A stretch of DNA of 64,000 nt from Bacillota bacterium (GTDB lineage: Bacteria > Bacillota > Clostridia > Peptostreptococcales > Acidaminobacteraceae). How positions within the stretch are numbered: position 1 is the first letter of the stretch; each line of letters opens with the position of its first letter. Under the pieces are notes generated by a model that made no database searches, was not told the origin of the DNA, and saw nothing but the letters and a program-made list of their open reading frames with translations. Location of the stretch: positions 1 to 64,000 of the forward strand of contig JAOARG010000077.1 of the NCBI GenBank assembly GCA_025210655.1. The letters run 5' to 3'. The translations under genes were made by a program, and so were the position numbers. This document shows, in pieces, positions 19,901-27,255 of the stretch.

Positions 19901-21990
19901 TAGAGTATGCAACAGAACTTGTTAATAGAGGATATTTGAAATGTCCTGCAAAGTCTATTTACTATCAAACTATAGGAGATTCTCCAAATAGAAAGTTTGT
20001 GGTTCAGTGGACTAACATGTATTACTGGGAGAGCCCTGATCTACAGATGGGTACTTTTCAGGCTATAATATATGAAAAAACTAATGAAATACAATTGCAG
20101 TACAGGACTTTGATTGATGCTGATAATTCTGGATTGAGTTATGGTAAAAAAGCAAGCATAGGATTAAGTGCACCTAATAAATTAAAGTCTGTTCAGTTTT
20201 CATGTAACAAGGAAAATGCAATTGAAGAAAAACAAGCTATTAGATTTTATCCAATAGAAAAAGAAGGCGAAATAACATACCTTATTAATGATAATAGTGA
20301 ATACGATCCAATATATTTACTAGATAAGGATATGCCTGGAGTACCACAAGAAGATGGAATTATTATACCTAATGGTGGTAAAAGAGTGCCTGTAGTTTTT
20401 AACTTGGAATGGGAGGAAGTTGAAAAGGCAGAAAGTTATAAGGTAGTTGTAGCTTCAAATAAAAGCTTTTCACCTGCATCAACGGTTTTTGAAAAAGAAA
20501 ATATTGAGGGTCAATCTATTATAGTGAAGAATTTGAACCCGGGGAAAAAATACTATGTGAGATTATTTGCTATAAATGAGTATGGTTCAAATGTATCTGA
20601 GGCAGTAAGCTTTACAACAATAGACACAAATGATGATATAAAACCTCAACTAATTTCTATTACACCTTCAGGGACAATGGAGGTAAATCAGAATTTAGTT
20701 GTTAAGTTCAATGAAAATATTATGGATTCGGATAAATTCAATGATATTGCTCTTAAAAAAGGAGATACTATTGTTGAAAGTACTATTAGTATTAATAAAG
20801 ATGAGATTATTATCAATCCTAAAGGTGCTTTAGAATATAGTACAGATTATACTTTAATAATTCCTGAAAACAGTATATCTGATTTATTTGACAATAAATA
20901 TGACTTAGAAATAAGAAGAGATATAAGCACTAAAGCTAAATATGTAGCTCCTCCAAAAAAAGACAAAGATAAGAATACAAGTAATAATGTTTCTTCCAAT
21001 GATAATGAGCCAAAAAAAGAAGAAAAAACCCATTTTGAAAAGGAAAACATAAATACGACAGACGATAAGAAAGTCGACAAGGCGGTTATGGATACTGGAC
21101 ATGCTGAAGTTAATCTAAGTAAAAATGATGACGAACTTGTTCTTTCAGATGAAATACTTAAATCGGTATTTGAAGAAGAGGATACCTTGTATGTTAAAAA
21201 AGAAGAGTTTGGTTTAGTTTTAAAGGATCATTCTGTAGAAATGACTGACACAACAGATGATATGGATAGTACTATTGAAATTACAACCCATATAGACAAT
21301 AAAAAACAGAGAACTGATGGAGATAAACTTTATGAAAAAGGTATGTTTAGGGTAGACAATGATAATTTCCAAGTTGAAATCAGTGAACATTCTAATGAAA
21401 AACCTGAAGAAGAGCATAAAATTGATAAGTTTAACAATCTGGTTGAAGTTAAGGTTGATTTGAATAAATATGATTTAAATGAAGCCCAGTTGCAACACCT
21501 TACTGGTATTAGGTTTGATGAAAATCCCGAAACTGGAGAGCAAATACCAGTCAAGCTTGGTGGAGTTTTAGATACTAAGGAAAACACATTTACATTTAAA
21601 ACTGATAAACCTGGAGAATTTACCCTAGGGACCTCCCGTAATCTTTTTATGGTTGAAATGGAATTAGATAAACACGAAGGGAAGATTAACGGTAAAGATG
21701 TAGATACTTACACAGAACCAAAAAAAGTTGCTGGAGATATAATGGTACCAATAAGATTTGTAGGGGAAGCCCTAGGTGCAGATGTATCATGGAATCAAGA
21801 AAACTGGACAGTAGGAGTACACGGAGATGGAATAGATGTAGACTTTGATGTAAGACAAGGCCTTGAAGGATACGGAAAAAAGGCAATACTTCATCAGTCA
21901 AGAACCCTAGTACCAGTTAAGATGATAGAAGAAGAATTTGGAGTAAGTGTAGTAATGACAGAAGGTAATTCTATACTTATTGTTAAATAG
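16996..21990 (+). CDS. Giant secreted Ig-like (Big_5) multidomain protein with shared C-terminal stalk module
   Basis: 1664 residues with a signal peptide (1-24). Seven tandem acidic units (about 163-271) precede five Ig-like Big_5 domains (near 327, 426, 533, 635 and 747; each with V/I.S..P.....D.....I...F and ending ...DY.FSF.T). A unique beta-rich region follows (about 850-1110; YYYAENS start, SSNGLLSF and FVVQWTNMYYW inside) that resembles NIDO-type domains. After it come a fibronectin III domain (about 1125-1210), a sixth Big_5 domain and the C-terminal module (1350-1664). That module is clearly homologous to the end of the preceding giant protein, including MVPIRFVGEALGADV. It is probably a surface or adhesion protein. 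ATG 16996 has GGGAGG upstream. Confidence 0.87.
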   Translation: MNIKIRLIFIIVLIIGVLGGVSFGDDFLVLEDEWVEEQKIILEFNQDIESLDEDKIFINSESDIDYYIEEENNIIEISFVEVTEVFDVDLKIEPDAVRSMDNLSLESDYNKTFSITVSGNNLTEEEAKTEKVDSLQVESSAEEIREAEETSVSLTEEKKTEDTEKLPVSSSEEKKTEDTEKPPVSSSEEKKTEDTEKPPVSSSEEKKTEDTEKLLVSSSEEEKMEEPPVSSSEEEKTKDTEEPPVSSSEEEKMEDTEKLLVSSSEEDLTEEVEKKSELPTEDKVDTEPENKDIAENSKEAFSEVKGTPVMLMTSSTPVLRGTPSGPIVDSVKPTDGSVDVSLDSDITIDFVGDIFEGADIDNIVISNGTVTYAYVHTISGSSLVLDVNDEFDHKDNISVVIPENAIKDSDENGMVSDYTFSFTTVPNYLKLVETSPEDKDIGVARDSDIIVTFDRNIVADDLGAISLKTSDGSVTYTCKSTVSGSNIIIKHTEEFPYDKNIVVIIPKNAVKDGDSIGLKEDYKFDFQIGGDLDGPSLISSLPPNGSTDISIDEDIVVTFDENIFDGINYDNILLKKGEDIVDTIVSTEDKKLIINPASDLEYNSAYTLVIPENSLGDVKGNDLSTRIDISFTTIMDTLKIMTSYPEDNQDYFNPKDEFNIVFNTTITSSAIDSILFTKKVVGNPDEAVDRIITISGNTMTISHGALEYEMDYGILIPKEALLGDGVKNLESDIEILFKTEGLPNIEPIKIVSKNIDNNKFDVEIDSNIEFVFDKSIYTTVSASSILLKSGDENIDITKTIQGNKLIIDGDLDYFKKYELTIPRNALKDNNNNNLVENIDLVFYTIRDMSKEIDEKYYYAENSQVCFDDHHKGPFDIGFKIDYFGQEYDSCHISSNGLLSFVKGHIEPFFAGPPLELAPQNNFITPFWYDLVTENFVSVGSVDNTPFAGDKWYIDLLAKKGTMDFRSWDVEYATELVNRGYLKCPAKSIYYQTIGDSPNRKFVVQWTNMYYWESPDLQMGTFQAIIYEKTNEIQLQYRTLIDADNSGLSYGKKASIGLSAPNKLKSVQFSCNKENAIEEKQAIRFYPIEKEGEITYLINDNSEYDPIYLLDKDMPGVPQEDGIIIPNGGKRVPVVFNLEWEEVEKAESYKVVVASNKSFSPASTVFEKENIEGQSIIVKNLNPGKKYYVRLFAINEYGSNVSEAVSFTTIDTNDDIKPQLISITPSGTMEVNQNLVVKFNENIMDSDKFNDIALKKGDTIVESTISINKDEIIINPKGALEYSTDYTLIIPENSISDLFDNKYDLEIRRDISTKAKYVAPPKKDKDKNTSNNVSSNDNEPKKEEKTHFEKENINTTDDKKVDKAVMDTGHAEVNLSKNDDELVLSDEILKSVFEEEDTLYVKKEEFGLVLKDHSVEMTDTTDDMDSTIEITTHIDNKKQRTDGDKLYEKGMFRVDNDNFQVEISEHSNEKPEEEHKIDKFNNLVEVKVDLNKYDLNEAQLQHLTGIRFDENPETGEQIPVKLGGVLDTKENTFTFKTDKPGEFTLGTSRNLFMVEMELDKHEGKINGKDVDTYTEPKKVAGDIMVPIRFVGEALGADVSWNQENWTVGVHGDGIDVDFDVRQGLEGYGKKAILHQSRTLVPVKMIEEEFGVSVVMTEGNSILIVK
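17482..17808 (+). repeat. In-frame 48-bp tandem repeat (7 units) in the surface protein gene
   Basis: Six full units of 16 codons and one of 13 (327 bp) encode variants of TEKxPVSSSEEKKTED. Neighbouring units 2 and 3 are nearly identical at the DNA level, a sign of recent slippage or recombination. The period is a multiple of three, so copy changes keep the frame and would alter only the length of an acidic spacer. Confidence 0.9.
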
Positions 21991-22014
21991 GAGTTTATTA
22001 GTTTAAAGGAGATA

Positions 22015-22058
22015 TCTTAGGTCTTGAAACTTTGTTTCAAGGCCTAGTTGAGGTTTTT
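22015..22058 (+). terminator. Probable terminator after the second giant gene
   Basis: CTTAGGTCTTGAAAC pairs with GTTTCAAGGCCTAG around a three-base loop. A TTTTT run follows nine bases later, so it is a strong hairpin with a slightly displaced U tract. Confidence 0.6.
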
Positions 22059-22090
22059 GTGGTTTATTGGGTGGTTACTTGTCCTATTTG

Positions 22091-22535
22091 GAGAAGAGGG
22101 GAATCACACAATACTTCGTATGTGTTAGGGGAATCGGTTTGCTATGCAAATCCTAGGGGAAGGGGAAGAGCTATATGACCCTGGTTATAGTCTGGCCTGT
22201 TAGATGAGTCTCAGTACATATGGCCAGATTTGTCCTTTGAGGACGGGTTTGATTTTTTGAATATGTATTATATTATACCAAGTGTTCTGAATATATCTCC
22301 CATGTTAAACTAATTTGTAGATAGGTCATTTCTTACTGGAGAAAATCAGTTGAGTAAGGGTCTTAAAATAAGACCTAGAGAAGCAAGTGAATCCTTACGT
22401 ACAGTAATGACCCCTAATGGATTTACTTTAACAGTATAGGGAATAAGCATTTTGCACTTCCTTTTCCCCAAGATTTTGTATATAAAATCGATTCCCCCAG
22501 CGTAGCGATTCACCCTTTCCCCCAATCCCTTCCCA
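22091..22535. repeat. GGGGAATC multi-hairpin element, expanded copy
   Basis: Left half (22091-22172): GAGGGGAATC, hairpin ACACA..TGTGT, TAGGGGAATC, hairpin GGTTTGC..GCAAATC, then CTAGGGGAAGGGGAAG. Right half (22461-22535) is an inverse version: CTTTTCCCC, hairpin GATTTTG..AAAATC, GATTCCCCCAG, a small hairpin, then ATTCACCCTTTCCCCC. The same plan occurs in compact form at 53.5, 57.2 and 61.5 kb. The roughly 290 bases between the halves contain small hairpins (CTGGCC..GGCCAG, GGTCTT..AAGACC) and a 40-codon open end with no start, closing at TAG 22436-22438. I cannot identify that frame. Bases 22536-22640 are GC-richer, and their complement reads GGTCGTAGTTCGTAGGTCG, another short-unit tract. 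Confidence 0.7.
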
Positions 22536-22643
22536 ACCACCTCATGCCAAAGGCATGAACACCACCACAAGCTCCACCAAGAGCGAGTACACCACCCAAA
22601 AGCCCTTCCGACCAACGACCTACGAACTACGACCCACGGTAAA

Positions 22644-22698
22644 TTGGACACAGAAGGACAATTTGCACCTTGACATGTCCAATAAAGAGGAATATAGT
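22644..22698 (+). promoter_or_regulatory. Promoter and possible operator of the regulator-copA-copZ operon
   Basis: TTGACA (22670-22675), a 17-base spacer and TATAGT (22693-22698) form a good sigma-A promoter. Its -35 region is bracketed by the inverted pair TTGGACA (22644-22650) and TGTCCAA (22676-22682), which could be a repressor or activator site. Confidence 0.65.
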
Positions 22699-22720
22699 AT
22701 AAATATAAGGAGAGATAAAT

Positions 22721-23188
22721 ATGGAGAAAGCTTACTATACTGTGGATGAAACGGCTGAAAAGCTTGGTGTTCATTCTAAGACAATAAGAAGATATATATA
22801 TAGCGGAAAGATTGGAGCACAAAAGGTTGCAGGTCAATGGAGAATATACGGGGAATCTATCGACCAGTATTTGAATCAATGTGAATGTAATGATAAGGAA
22901 TGCGGAGTAAGTAAGGATGATTTTTGTGTCTTTATGGATTCAGAGTCATTTTCAAGTGATGATGTTGTACAAGTCTGTACAATAGTGGACTATTATGTTG
23001 AAGATGAGAATAGAATCAAGGATATGGTCAATGCAGTCGTGTCTGTAGTAACAGATTTTAATCTTAAGGGAGTAAAATGCAAATTCAATTATACATTTGA
23101 TCCCTCTGAAAAGAAAGTTCGAATGGTATTTTGGGGAAGTCCTACATTTATTGAGAGTGTCGTTGTACAGCTAAAACCATTTGAATAG
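22721..23188 (+). CDS. Excisionase-type helix-turn-helix regulator with cysteine cluster, upstream of copA
   Basis: 155 residues. The first 52 are a MerR/excisionase-type winged HTH (YTVDETAEKLGVHSKTIRRY, then YSGKIGAQKVAGQWRI). Next comes a cysteine group C54-x-C56-x4-C61-x7-C69, then a C-terminal domain of about 75 residues (VVQVCTIVDYYVEDEN.., VRMVFWGSP) that I do not recognise. It is 20 bases from copA, under one promoter, so a role in copper control is likely from context. It is not CsoR, CopY or a classical CueR. ATG 22721 is preceded by AGGAGA. The cysteines are candidate Cu(I) ligands, which is an inference. Confidence 0.7.
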   Translation: MEKAYYTVDETAEKLGVHSKTIRRYIYSGKIGAQKVAGQWRIYGESIDQYLNQCECNDKECGVSKDDFCVFMDSESFSSDDVVQVCTIVDYYVEDENRIKDMVNAVVSVVTDFNLKGVKCKFNYTFDPSEKKVRMVFWGSPTFIESVVVQLKPFE

Positions 23189-23208
23189 CTAGCCTAGGAG
23201 GTAATGTT

Positions 23209-25650
23209 ATGAATAATAAGGTATACAAGGTTGATGGAATGACCTGCTCAGCATGTTCGGCAGCTGTTGAAAGGGTAACCTCTAGACTTGATGGTGTAGA
23301 GAAATCAGTAGTTAATCTTACAACTGGTGTGTTAGCAATAGAGTTTGATGAAGAAAAAGTAACCCAGGAAATGATATTTCAAAAAGTTGAAAAAGCAGGA
23401 TATCAAATAAGTGAAAAGGAAGATATACGTGAAATAGTTATTCCAGTAGATGGAATGACTTGTTCAGCATGTTCGGCAGCTGTTGAAAGGGTTGTTGGAA
23501 AGCTTGATGGGGTAAGGGATATAAATGTAAATAGTATATCCAACAAAGCTTTCATTACTTATGATGCTGAAAAATTAAGAATATCAGAAATAAAGCAAAA
23601 AATAGTTAAAGCTGGATATACACCTAGAAAGGTAGAAATAAATGAACTTAACCTAGAAAGGGATAATTCAGAGCGAGAAGATAAGATAATGTGGCTGAAA
23701 TTTAAGGTAGCTGTTAGTTTTGGGGCACTTCTTCTTTATGTGGCCATGGGTCATATGATGGGGCTTCCTATGCCTAGCTTTATAGACCCTATGATTAATC
23801 CACTGAACTTTGCACTTGCTCAGATAATACTATTGATTCCAATTGTAATTAGTGGATATAAGTTTTATACAGTTGGTTTTAAAACTCTTTTTAGTGGTCA
23901 TCCTAACATGGATTCTTTAATTGCAGTAGGAACGTCTTCGGCCATAGTATATGGGATTTTTGCAACATATATGATTTCTGTTGGAGATACCCATTATGTT
24001 AGGGATCTTTATTTTGAGACAGCTGGAGTCATTATCGCTCTGATAATGTTGGGTAAGTCCCTTGAACATAGATCCAAGGGGAAAACTACAGCAGCAATTG
24101 AAAAACTTGTAGGTCTAAGACCCAAAGAAGCAATTGTTATTATTAATAATGAAGAAGTAACTATTCCAATTGAAGAAGTTGAAGTTGGGGATGTAGTACT
24201 TATTAAGCCTGGTGAAAAGGTTGCTGTAGATGGAGAGATAATCGAAGGATATACTTCTATAGATGAATCAATGCTTACTGGTGAGAGTCTTCCTGTTGAG
24301 AAAGTTGTAGGGAGTTCTGTTGTAGGTGGAAGTATCAATAAAAACGGCTTAGTAAAGGTAAAGACGTCTAAAGTTGGTAATGAGACAGCCCTTTCTAAGA
24401 TTATTAAGCTGGTTGAAAACGCTCAAGGAACTAAAGCACCAATTGCAAAGCTAGCGGATGTTGTTTCAGGATATTTTGTACCTATAGTAATAATTATTGC
24501 CATTGTATCTGGTTCATTATGGTACTTTTTCACTGGAAATTCTGAGTTGGCCCTAAGGATATTTATTTCCGTTTTAGTAATAGCTTGTCCTTGTGCTCTT
24601 GGCCTTGCAACACCTACAGCAATAATGGTGGCTACTGGTAAGGGTGCAGATAATGGAATACTGATAAAAAGTGGAGAAGCCCTTGAAATAGCACATAAAA
24701 TTGATGCAGTTATTTTAGATAAAACCGGTACTATAACAGAAGGTAAACCTGTGGTGACTGATGTTGAAGTCTATGGTGATTTTAATTCTGATGAAATAAT
24801 TCAGTTGGTTTCTTCGGCTGAAAAAGGGTCAGAGCATCCCCTAGGTGAGGCAATAGTATCCTACGGAGAAGAGAGAAACTTAGATTTTATAAAAGTATCA
24901 AGCTTTGATAATATCCCTGGACACGGACTTAAGGCAGAACTTGAAAATGGGAAGTCTGTGATTGTAGGGAATGAAAAAATGATGAAGAAAGAAAATATTC
25001 ATACTGAAAGTGTAGATATTGCAAAATATGCTAAAGAAGGTAAAACTCCAGTTTATATAGGAATTGATGGTCAGTTTGCTGGTGTAATAGCAATTATGGA
25101 CACTGTAAAGGATACAAGTTTAGCTGGAATTAAGAAGCTACAAGATATGGGTATAAAAGTAGCAATGGTCACTGGAGATCACAGGGACACTGCTGAAGCA
25201 ATTGGTAGAATGGTAGGAATAGATATAGTTCTTGCTGAAGTATTACCAGAAGATAAATCTAAACAAGTAGAGTTATTTAAAGAGCAAGGCTTTACAGTGG
25301 CTATGGTAGGTGATGGCATCAATGATGCCCCGGCCCTTGCAATGGCAGACTTGGGTATTGCTATAGGTTCAGGTACAGATATTGCTATGGATTCAGCTGA
25401 CATGGTACTTATGAAAGATGATCTTTCAGATGTATCCAAGGGTGTAAGATTAAGTAGAGAGACAATTAAAAATGTTAAACAGAATCTTTTCTGGGCATTT
25501 GGATACAATACCTTAGGTATACCACTTGCAGCAGGAGTCTTCCATATATTTGGAGGCCCACTGCTTAATCCAATGTTTGGAGCAGCGGCTATGTCACTTA
25601 GTTCTGTGTCAGTAGTAACAAATGCTTTGAGACTTAAAAGATTCAAATAA
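23209..25650 (+). CDS. copA: Copper-exporting P1B-type ATPase with two metal-binding domains
   Basis: 813 residues. Two heavy-metal-associated domains (about 1-70 and 76-145) each carry GMTCSACSAAVERV. The membrane CPC motif (ACPCALGLATP, near 460) and SPxxx-type loops identify a Cu+ exporter. The catalytic aspartate is in DKTGT (near 503), with the TGES actuator motif, the HPLG nucleotide-binding motif and VGDGINDAPAL. Copper moves out of the cytoplasm at the expense of ATP. It follows the HTH gene closely, and copZ starts 17 bases after its end. AGGAGG precedes ATG 23209. Confidence 0.96.
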   Translation: MNNKVYKVDGMTCSACSAAVERVTSRLDGVEKSVVNLTTGVLAIEFDEEKVTQEMIFQKVEKAGYQISEKEDIREIVIPVDGMTCSACSAAVERVVGKLDGVRDINVNSISNKAFITYDAEKLRISEIKQKIVKAGYTPRKVEINELNLERDNSEREDKIMWLKFKVAVSFGALLLYVAMGHMMGLPMPSFIDPMINPLNFALAQIILLIPIVISGYKFYTVGFKTLFSGHPNMDSLIAVGTSSAIVYGIFATYMISVGDTHYVRDLYFETAGVIIALIMLGKSLEHRSKGKTTAAIEKLVGLRPKEAIVIINNEEVTIPIEEVEVGDVVLIKPGEKVAVDGEIIEGYTSIDESMLTGESLPVEKVVGSSVVGGSINKNGLVKVKTSKVGNETALSKIIKLVENAQGTKAPIAKLADVVSGYFVPIVIIIAIVSGSLWYFFTGNSELALRIFISVLVIACPCALGLATPTAIMVATGKGADNGILIKSGEALEIAHKIDAVILDKTGTITEGKPVVTDVEVYGDFNSDEIIQLVSSAEKGSEHPLGEAIVSYGEERNLDFIKVSSFDNIPGHGLKAELENGKSVIVGNEKMMKKENIHTESVDIAKYAKEGKTPVYIGIDGQFAGVIAIMDTVKDTSLAGIKKLQDMGIKVAMVTGDHRDTAEAIGRMVGIDIVLAEVLPEDKSKQVELFKEQGFTVAMVGDGINDAPALAMADLGIAIGSGTDIAMDSADMVLMKDDLSDVSKGVRLSRETIKNVKQNLFWAFGYNTLGIPLAAGVFHIFGGPLLNPMFGAAAMSLSSVSVVTNALRLKRFK

Positions 25651-25667
25651 TTCAAGGAGGAGATATA

Positions 25668-25862
25668 ATGTCAACAGTATTAAAGGTAGAAGGTATGAGT
25701 TGTGGTCATTGTGAAAATAGAGTTAAGAATGCTTTAGAAGAATTAGGTGTAGAAATAATAAAGGTTAGTGCTTCAGAAGATATGGTTGAGATAAATGAAA
25801 AGGGTGTATCTCTAGATAAGATAAAAGAAGCTATTGAAGATGTTGGATATGATGTTGTGTAG
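25668..25862 (+). CDS. copZ: Copper chaperone CopZ (HMA domain)
   Basis: 64 residues, one HMA ferredoxin-like fold with the Cu-binding loop GMSCGHC near residue 10 and the closing GYDVV. It delivers Cu(I) to the HMA domains of the ATPase encoded just upstream. AAGGAGG lies before ATG 25668. The stop TAG coincides with the first unit of the TAGTAGG tract, so the end of the gene is made by that repeat. Confidence 0.93.
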   Translation: MSTVLKVEGMSCGHCENRVKNALEELGVEIIKVSASEDMVEINEKGVSLDKIKEAIEDVGYDVV

Positions 25863-25986
25863 TAGGTAGTAGGTAGTAGGTAGTAGTTAGTAGTTATTGG
25901 ATAGTGAGTTGAAAAGCCTTGTTTTGCATTTTGCAAAATAAGGCTTTCTTAGTATTTAAATTAACTCAGCAACTATTAACTACTAA
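25860..25986. repeat. TAGTAGG tract, terminator and inverse arm after copZ
   Basis: Left arm: four tandem TAGTAGG-type units, then TAGTTAGTAGTTATTGG (25860-25910). Core: a terminator hairpin AAAGCCTTgTTTTGC / GCAAAATAAGGCTTT with a short T run (25912-25950). Right arm (25961-25986): AACTCAGCAACTATTAAC and TACTAA, the imperfect inverse of the end of the left arm. It has the same design as the element at 6031-6124. Confidence 0.75.
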
Positions 25987-25994
25987 TTTTCATC

Positions 25995-26023
25995 TTGATA
26001 TGAAAAATTCTATGTAATATAGT
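25995..26023 (+). promoter_or_regulatory. Promoter of the ahb operon
   Basis: TTGATA (25995-26000), a 17-base spacer and TATAGT (26018-26023), 75 bases before ahbC. No obvious operator or riboswitch fold lies between it and the gene. Confidence 0.6.
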
Positions 26024-26097
26024 AAAATTAATGGGTATACATATATAGTAATTTTGAAATATATAATAATAGATTTAGTTTTCATAGGAGGAAGATT

Positions 26098-27255
26098 ATG
26101 ATAGATTTATCTGCCCTACTTAAAGGTGAAGATAGGGATTCGATTAGATATTCCAAGGATTGTAAAGGGGTTAAAACTGGAGTTAAGAGAAATGTAGGTC
26201 CGGTTGTGGCTTGGAATATAACTAAGAGATGCAATTTTCTATGTAGCCACTGTTATTCATCATCAAATGCAGAGGAAAGTATTAAAGACCTTTCGACTGA
26301 AGAGGTATTTAAGATTATAGATATACTTAGTGAAATGAATGTACCAGTCTTACTTTTATCAGGTGGGGAACCAATGATAAGGAAAGACATTTTTGATATC
26401 ATAGCTTATTGTAAGGAAAAGAAAATCAGGGTTAGTCTTTCTACTAATGGTAGTTTGATTGGTCCAAGTCAAGCTCAAAGATTAAAGGAGCTTGGTGTGG
26501 GTTATGTAGGAATAAGTTTAGATGGTATGAAGACTCTTAATGACAAGTTCAGAGGTATTGAAGGTGCTTTTGAAATGGCCTTAAAGGGAATAGAAAGCTG
26601 TAATAAAGTTGGTCAAAAGGTTGGACTAAGAATGACAATCCATAAGGAAAATATTGATCAAGTAGCTGATATACTTGAACTTATGGAGAAGAATAATGTT
26701 CATAGAATTTGTTTTTATCATCTGGTTCCTTCAGGCAGAGGGGAAGAGATTGACGATATGATTCTTTCTGAAGATCAAATGAGGGATTTTATGGATTATC
26801 TAATCGATTATACAGAGAAATCCATAAATAGTGGTGAGAAAAAAGAGATTCTTACAGTAACCAATCATTGTGATGGACCATATATATACATGAATATCTC
26901 AAAGAAGAATAAGGAACTTTCTGATAGCATATATGAAAAGTTAAGCAGAAATGGTGGAAATAGATCGGGAATAGGCATAATGAATATGGATTGGGAAGGG
27001 AATATTTATCCGGATCAGTTTTCTAAGTTTATGAAATTAGGGAATATACTTGAGGATGATATAAGAGATATTTGGTATGAAGGTAGTGAAGAACTTAAAA
27101 TGCTTAGAAATAAAAAGGAACATCTCAATCAGACCTGTAAAGGATGTAAATGGTTGGATTTGTGTGGTGGAAATTTAAGAGCAAGGGCATATCATCATAC
27201 TAATAACTTGTGGGGAATGGATCCGTCTTGTTATCTAAAGGAGTGGGAGATTTGA
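26098..27255 (+). CDS. ahbC: Radical SAM protein AhbC/NirJ1, Fe-coproporphyrin III synthase
   Basis: 385 residues. The radical SAM cluster motif is CNFLCSHC near residue 43, preceded by GPVVAWNITKR as in AhbC/NirJ. GGEP follows, and a C-terminal cysteine set CKGCKWLDLCGGNLRARA (about 351-368) binds a second Fe-S cluster. In the alternative haem route AhbC removes the two acetate groups of 12,18-didecarboxysiroheme to give Fe-coproporphyrin III. The start MIDLSALLKGEDRDSIRYS is typical, with AGGAGGAAG upstream. It is the first gene of four. The choice between AhbC and a haem d1 NirJ rests on the accompanying ahbD, ahbA and ahbB and on the absence of other nir genes in this window. Confidence 0.88.
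   Translation: MIDLSALLKGEDRDSIRYSKDCKGVKTGVKRNVGPVVAWNITKRCNFLCSHCYSSSNAEESIKDLSTEEVFKIIDILSEMNVPVLLLSGGEPMIRKDIFDIIAYCKEKKIRVSLSTNGSLIGPSQAQRLKELGVGYVGISLDGMKTLNDKFRGIEGAFEMALKGIESCNKVGQKVGLRMTIHKENIDQVADILELMEKNNVHRICFYHLVPSGRGEEIDDMILSEDQMRDFMDYLIDYTEKSINSGEKKEILTVTNHCDGPYIYMNISKKNKELSDSIYEKLSRNGGNRSGIGIMNMDWEGNIYPDQFSKFMKLGNILEDDIRDIWYEGSEELKMLRNKKEHLNQTCKGCKWLDLCGGNLRARAYHHTNNLWGMDPSCYLKEWEI

Noticed and set aside
22346..22879. A 177-residue minus-strand frame over the copper regulator start and the upstream gap
   Set aside because: Composition is low-complexity and odd (Trp/Cys rich), it crosses the regulator gene and promoter, and it has no start signal.
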